From positions 7,390,501 through 7,454,500 of the forward strand of contig OX327696.1 in the NCBI GenBank assembly GCA_946807835.1: a DNA stretch of 64,000 nt. Direction: 5' to 3'. This stretch comes from Ailanthus altissimus. Lineage: Eukaryota > Streptophyta > Magnoliopsida > Sapindales > Simaroubaceae. Of this stretch, positions 57,966 through 64,000 are shown piece after piece. The first letter of the stretch is position 1, and each line of letters starts with the position of its first letter. A program made the translations under genes and the position numbers. A model generated the notes under the pieces. It saw only the letters and a list, made by a program, of their open reading frames with translations, had not been told where the DNA came from and made no database searches.

Positions 57966-60420
57966 ACACATTAAAACTATATTAAATAGCTAATTTAAAT
58001 ATTATAACTACTATATAATAATAATAATTTGTAATACATAACTTACAATATTAAAATTATATTAATATTATAAATTTATTAACCATTTATAAGGTTTTAA
58101 AATTTTTTCTCCAACAACAAGCCATAAGCCATAGAAATAGCATAAGCTATCAAAGCAACATAGGTACACCTAGTTGTGACCTAATTTGCCTTTTTGTCCT
58201 ATTATTAGTCAACTCGTAGTCTTGACATCTTGACTGAAGTTCGTCTTCTTGAGCATCTTTATCAATTTTTGACACCTTAATTACCTAATTCCTTTCTTTA
58301 AACGACTTTATTTCAACCAAAACATTTTCCATTTCTGTTGAAGTTGCCTTCATATGTTCATTTTGATGATCTTCTGTACTTTTTTAATTATGGCATACGT
58401 ATTGAACATAACATCTCTATTGACGATGCACTTAGGAGATTTCAAATCAATGTACCAAACGCTTTAACACCTTAAAGATATCTTATAAAAGCACCTTTTT
58501 AATGCCCTAAGTTCTAACTTTCCCTATTTTATATGCACAAATACTAGATGGGAGAAACGTCAATAATTTTTTATAATTTACAAGTTTATATAACCACATA
58601 TATTTTAGAGTTTTATTGCTTATTGCCTTGGAAGGACAACATAGGAAGTTTAACATGTATTAGCATACACTTAACTTTGTCAAGTAAGGTCCTTTTCTTC
58701 TTCTCTATTAAGAAACTTTTGTTGTAAGGTGAATTTTATCATTTTGTGTCTTGCAATCCTATGTGTCTGGTAAAACTCCTCAAATACAATGTTACAAAAC
58801 TTAAGGTATTATCATTCTTAGCCTGTTTATTTTTTTTTCCCAATATAGTACTTTACCAAGGTTTTCAAATTTTATAAATTGTTAAAAATCTGATCTTTGG
58901 ATTTCAAAATATGTATCTAACTTTTCTTGTATAATGATTTATAAAAGTTAGAAAATATTTAGCTCCATCATAAAAAAGGACTTGTGCAAGACCCTACAAG
59001 TTAAAGTTTATGTAATCAAGAGTTGATTTTGTTTTTTTACAACTTAATCAAATTTAACTCTATGACTTTTTTCAACAACACACTCATCATAGAATTCAAG
59101 GTTTTGAGTTGTCAATTCCTAAACCCCTTTGGTTATACAACTCATTTAAACAACTTTTAATCATGTTATCTAGCTTGCAATGCTAAAGCCTAGTATTGTC
59201 CATTTGTTGATCTGTTCAAATAGACATAATTCCAATCACTTCAATACCTTAAAGAGAAAACAAATTGGCCATTTGTCCTTTTTCCTTGCTTAATAACTAC
59301 ATAGCCTCTAAGCACTACAAACACACCTTTCTTAGCCTTAGTGCTACACCCTAATTAATCTAGCACACCTGTAAAGATTCGATTGTTCTGTAATTCAAGA
59401 ACATATTTAACATGTTATAGCACTCTAACTATCCTATCATACAATTTAATATCAACATTTCCTATTCCATCTACTTTATAAGCCATGTTATTTCCCATCA
59501 ACATATTACCTCCTATCTATATCACGAAAAGATGAAACAAATATTGATTAGACACATATAAAAGGAACACCTAAGTCAAGAATCAACTTATCATCTAATT
59601 TTTCAACTAAGTCAATTATCAAGCCAACACCCAAATAACCTTCATCTAAAGAAGCATTAACAAAATTGTCTTCATTTTCTTCTTGTTTTGCTTTGACTTT
59701 GTTTTTATTTCTAGATAATCCTTTTTAAAAGCAACCCTCCTCGTAGAAATAACGATTCTATTTATTATTCCTAGATTTGATCTCCTTTAATTCTTGCTTT
59801 TATTGTCCTTCTTCTTTGATCTATCTCTAGTCGTTAATCACTCACCAGATGTTAAGTCTTTTACTTCATTCCTTCTTTTTAACTTTATAGAGTTCAAAGA
59901 AGACTTTACATCATCTATTGTTAAAGATTATCTCCTATAGAGTAAAGTATCAAGTAAGGATCTTAACAAAATGATAGCCTAATTCTCATCTTCCAATTTT
60001 GCAAATATATTTTCAAGATCAAGAATGATCTAACTAAACTCATTAATATGATCTTCTACAAATATTCCCTTTTGTATATAAAGATATTCTCATTTTCAAC
60101 CATAAGCAAAGTATTGTTTACTCTCTTTAGTCACCTCTCTTAAAATTGTGTCATATAAGGAAAGAACTTTACTCCTTAGTTACCTCTCTTAAAACTCTAT
60201 CACATAAGGAAAGAACAATAACACTATGTGCCTTATTGAAGATCTACTCCTTTCTTTCATGAGACATGGTCTTTAGCATCTTTGCTCCACCAAAAAGTCC
60301 CTTTTCAAAACCTTGAGCTACAAGATTGGCATGCATCTTGAACGTTTAAAGATTGAAGTTATTTGTTCCATCAAATATTTTAATCTTATGACTTGATATT
60401 GTTGTTGAAGAGGAAACCCT
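57966..60420 (-). pseudogene. Copia element 3, copy B: integrase and gag remnants
   Basis: It aligns with 36617-39000 throughout (for example 'agacacatataaaaggaac', 'tcatctaaagaagcattaac'). The minus-strand gag and integrase pieces correspond to those of copy A and are equally broken. A short internal repeat, 'ctttagtcacctctcttaaa' followed by 'ccttagttacctctcttaaaac' (60128 and 60175), is present only here. Confidence 0.65.
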
Positions 60421-62010
60421 AGCTTTGATATCAATTTATTGAATTTTGGACCTTAAATTGAACTAATAAAGGTTGAGATGATTGAAGAATTGAACAAGCA
60501 AACAATAAAGATTCAAAAAATTAAACAGAGATATTGTAAATCAACATCATTTAGCAAAGCCTACATCTATAAGGGAAAGAATGAGATTTAGCTTCCATTG
60601 AATCAAACAAATTTAGAAAGGCCCTTTAAGATTCAAAGAGCAAAATGACTATGATTCACTTAATATTAACCCCCCATCCCCCATAGGGTTTGGTTAAAAG
60701 AACTTTCTAATAGATTTACAAGCCAATTTCATCTCTATGCACATACTTCTCAATTTTCACATCTTAGTAACTATCTATAACAACTTAAATATTTAAGCGT
60801 ATTGTACGTTGATTTTGCCTTCTAAAAAACTCCATGTTTCATTCTTCTCAAAATTCTCTCAAACAGTTTTTTGTCTTCAACTTAAACATGCTACCATAAG
60901 TAATTCTATTTTTATATTTTTATATTTCTAATGGTTTTTTATGTTTTAACGTGCAATTTATGTAATTAATAATTTTGATTTTTGAATTTAATATTTAAAT
61001 TTTAAATATTATTGTGTTGAGTTCATATAGTTAGTTTTAATGCAGTTTTATATCTCTAAAAATTATTGCAGTATTTGTATGAAATTTAAGATTCAATGTT
61101 GGTAATACAAGCATGGATATATATATATTTTTTTATTTTTTTACTATTGTTTGCGGTGATGAATTTATGTCATATGTTGGAAGGATTTATAAATTTCAAA
61201 TACGATTTTAACCCTTAGGTTTTAGGGTTTTACCAACGCTAGAAATATAATTCAAATTTTCATGTTTAGTAAACATGTTTAAAAGGTCCATGTTCAAATT
61301 CATGATTTATAGATGTTATTTGACGCAGAAGTGGATGAAATACCAGGACCAAAATTGAGTCGAAGGAACCAATTGAAAAAGTTTGGGTCAATCCAGTTTT
61401 GGCCTTATCTAGGGCCAGAAGGGTCCAAAATAGAGGGACTTGATAGGTTCTCTCAATTGTGAGAGGGTCTAAATTGAATTGGAAGACCAAAACTAAAGAA
61501 AAATACAAAATTAAAACATATGGAAAACGTTGACATTTTGTACCTATTATAAAAAGATTAAAAATGTTTCTCTCCTCTTATCATTTTTTGTCCTCTATCT
61601 TTCTCATAACTTATGATTATCGAACATTGTTGTTGCCATATGTTCTTGGTTGTCACTTGCTACCTTAATCGCCTACAATCTCAACCGTTGGTTGCTGTCC
61701 AACCTAGTCTAAGACCCAATGTTTAGAATTTACACTATTTTACCACCCAATATTGCTTAACACATTATTTTTAGAATATAATTTGAAATAAAATTTTGGG
61801 ATGCCTAACATTATCCATTGTCTCAATTAAGACTTTCAATTAGATCTTCTAGAATTCGATCTAAACGAAAGTCTGCCCACACTTAATTTGAGGGATAAAA
61901 TATAATATCTTTTCAAAATCTAAACTTGAAAGAAAGTTTTAATTAAATTGGCCTTTCATGAGTATATTTATTATAACTCGGCTTGTGATGCTTGAAAAAT
62001 TATTAATCTT
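60421..62010 (-). repeat. LTR region of Copia element 3, copy B
   Basis: It matches 39001-40975, from the primer-site relic ('gatatcaatttattgaattt') to 'gcttgaaaaattattaatct' at 62007. The minus-strand frame 61266-61508 is a shadow. The two copies differ by many substitutions and indels. Confidence 0.5.
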
Positions 62011-63220
62011 ATATAGTATAAAAATAGACAGAGAGAAATCTGAAGAGGTAAAATTTGTAATTTTTTTGTCATTGAGGTTTTTAGATTTAATTCGTAATCT
62101 AAGTCAATCCCTAAAAGACTGGTTTTGCAACACTTGACTTGGGCCCATTAGAAAATAAAAAACTTGAGTTATACTTGAAGTAATATCATTTATGGATACG
62201 ATATAATAAATATTTGGAAAATTAGGTTGGTTTAAAGTTAATTAATTTTGAAGTTCCATAATCCTGTTAAATTTTATGGAAAATCCAGTTAAGGTTCTAA
62301 ATTGATGATAAATATTTGGTTTGCTTCACGATTTTAGAGAACATTTTTTATTTTTTGATTCAATGAATATAAGTAAGGTTTATTGTGGTGTCATATTTTA
62401 ATGTTATAATTAAAATATATTTATTTTATGATTTTGATAAAATATCCTTACTTCGTTAAGTTTTCAACAAATTATTTTATGCAAATTCGTTAAAAAATGT
62501 TACTGATGTTTGAACTTATTGACTTTAAAATTTGGTAATGTGGGAGTCAATGAGTTGAATTTACTTTTTTTTATGAAGTTTGGCTTCAACAATAAGGGTG
62601 GAACAGGAATTAAACTAAATTGAGCCATTCTTCTTCCATAAATATTACAGCCTGATAAGAATCCTACAACTAAAAAAAAGTGAGGCCAAGCCAAAGGTTT
62701 TTTTGACGTAAGCACTCTAGTGCTTAAGACAAAGGTCTGAAAAATGAAAAATAAGGGAAAAAGTAAGGAATGACAAAATGAAATAAGATGGCTTTTTCTA
62801 TGTGTTTTTGGTATATCCTTTATATTCCCATGTATGTGATAAGAACGCTCATTATAATAATCACAAGCGTAACGATAATAGAATGAAAATGATAATGATA
62901 ATGATCTCATATGCTAGTTTTTTCTCCTATTTATAGGATGGGGATGTAGATTTAACCCGTAGTATTAGAATCTTTTTCAGATTTAGAAGTCTCATGAATA
63001 TTTCTTTTTTAGATTATGCTATCAGATTTTTTTCTAAAATTGTATTGGAGCTTTCTTACCCTAGTAGGACTGATATCGTGTTTTAGGAATTTTTTATGGA
63101 TAGGGTTAATCTTATTTACGACCCTCATAAGTTAAGCCTTTTATGAACTCTCTTTGACTTTCGGGATGGTCAAGTTTGACCTGTGCTCGATTAAGAGCAA
63201 ATATTGTTCATTTTTTATAG
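62011..63220. other. Unassigned region without a recognisable gene
   Basis: AT-rich at first, then mixed. A 136-codon minus-strand frame at 62500-62910 has a hydrophobic stretch but no domain or family I know, and it covers low-complexity sequence near its start. I do not support it as a gene. No terminus recognised. Confidence 0.3.
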
Positions 63221-63415
63221 TTTAACCAAACAGTGTAGTTAGATTACAACTAATGTTCTGACTAGCTCGGTGGGTTTCGAGTATGACCAAATAGGGTAGG
63301 CAGGTTATGACTAGTATTCTGACTAACTTGAGAAAACTGTAGATTACTTTCTCTTTTAAAGTTTAACCAAATCAAAGTAGTTAAATTGTAATCAATGTGC
63401 TAACCAGCGCAGAGA
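63221..63415. repeat. Three degenerate repeat units
   Basis: Units start at 'taaccaaacagtgtagtt' (63223), 'tgaccaaatagggtaggc' (63284) and 'taaccaaatcaaagtagtt' (63364), each continuing as 'a.atta.aactaatgttctgacta.ct'-like sequence. Spacings are 61 and 80 bp. Similarity between units is roughly 65-75% by eye. Confidence 0.55.
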
Positions 63416-64000
63416 GATGCCCATAACTCGAGGACATTTCTTTTAGTCAAAATTCTTTCTATATCTTGTGGATCAAGGTCATTAGAGATATATAAGTCAA
63501 AGACTTTAGGCCTCGTAGGTCGAAGCCTTTAGGCTTTATAGGCCTAAATCTATGGGAGAAACTAAATTCTTTTAAAAAGTTTTTTTGGAAAGCTTTGGAA
63601 ATTGACTTGAGACTTCTTCTAAATATATGAATTTAATATCATGTTTTTTATATGTGATTTTAAGAATATATTTTGTTTTTGCACTTTTTTGATAATTTTA
63701 TAATGAGTTTTGTTCTGGCTGGGTTATCATAGATAAAGAAGACATTCACTAGTGAATTTTTATTAATTGTACTACTTGTTTTGATAAGTATATTTGTTAT
63801 ACTGCCACTTATAAGTTTTATTTAGTCATTGTGGATGTATATGACTCTTATTGACATGAGCTACCTTGAAATGGTTGATAGTTTATGCTCTATGTGAGAA
63901 GACGATTGAAAATAATCTTAGAAAAGAGTTGAAGTCAAGCAAATGAGTAAAAAATATATTGTGAAGGTGGGGAGGCGAGAAGAAGATAGAAAGCACAGAG
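63416..64000. other. Right end of the window, no gene seen
   Basis: It contains a short run of 'aggcct/aggctt' phrases around 63500-63550 ('ctttaggcctcgtaggtcgaagcctttaggctttataggcc'-type, shown only in part). Otherwise it is AT-rich. No frame or terminus is supported. Confidence 0.3.

Noticed and set aside
62500..62910. 136-codon minus-strand frame with a hydrophobic stretch
   Set aside because: No domain, no homologue I recognise, low-complexity start (a Ser/Leu/Phe-rich translation of an A-rich repeat), and no promoter support. Too weak to call a gene.

Overview
This is AT-rich nuclear DNA from a flowering plant, most likely a eudicot. The signs are plant-type host genes (a LONELY GUY cytokinin-activating enzyme and two Kunitz/miraculin-like inhibitors), plant LTR retrotransposon families (Athila-like and Tekay-like Ty3/Gypsy, several Ty1/Copia), and a hAT transposase relic. 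There is no sign of bacterial or organellar gene organisation. I cannot fix the species from the sequence alone. Three intact host-type genes occupy about 2 kb of the 64 kb. Almost everything else is nested, decayed transposable-element sequence.

Layout. 1-1090: three short open frames in polycistronic-looking order, the first two sharing an ATGA overlap; they look like retroelement or pararetrovirus-type sequence but I cannot assign them to a family. 1683-2336: an uninterrupted LOG gene. About 2400-5500: leader, primer-binding site and long LTR of an antisense Tekay-like Gypsy element. 6240-6874: a repeat that recurs inverted at 26184-26890. 7040-7765: a decayed Copia integrase. 8826-19473: a full-length but dead Athila-like Gypsy element on the minus strand, with both LTRs, inserted precisely into a tandem repeat array.

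20003-23390 and 52886-55720 are two direct copies of one duplicated segment. Each carries a hAT terminus, a promoter region, an intact Kunitz gene (21722-22345 and 54483-55106) and its 3' flank. A Copia remnant follows both copies (23390-23620 with 36617-40975, and 55940-62010), so the duplication unit was larger and was later split by insertions. Between the copies lie a Kunitz 3'-flank relic (23638-23920), a Kunitz pseudogene cut off after its signal peptide (26070-26189), a Gypsy LTR with primer-binding site (about 30960-31561), a Copia element (about 32260-36600), a second Copia element with both LTRs (41187-46266), and a hAT transposase pseudogene (about 48050-51920). That pseudogene is split by a solo LTR with a perfect 5-bp target duplication and also carries a 378-bp tandem duplication.

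Functionally the window holds one candidate cytokinin-activation gene and a small Kunitz inhibitor cluster (two intact, one truncated, one 3' relic). The two intact inhibitors share promoter and signal sequences and differ at 16 of 207 residues by my count. Transposon insertion, tandem duplication and truncation account for nearly all other structure.
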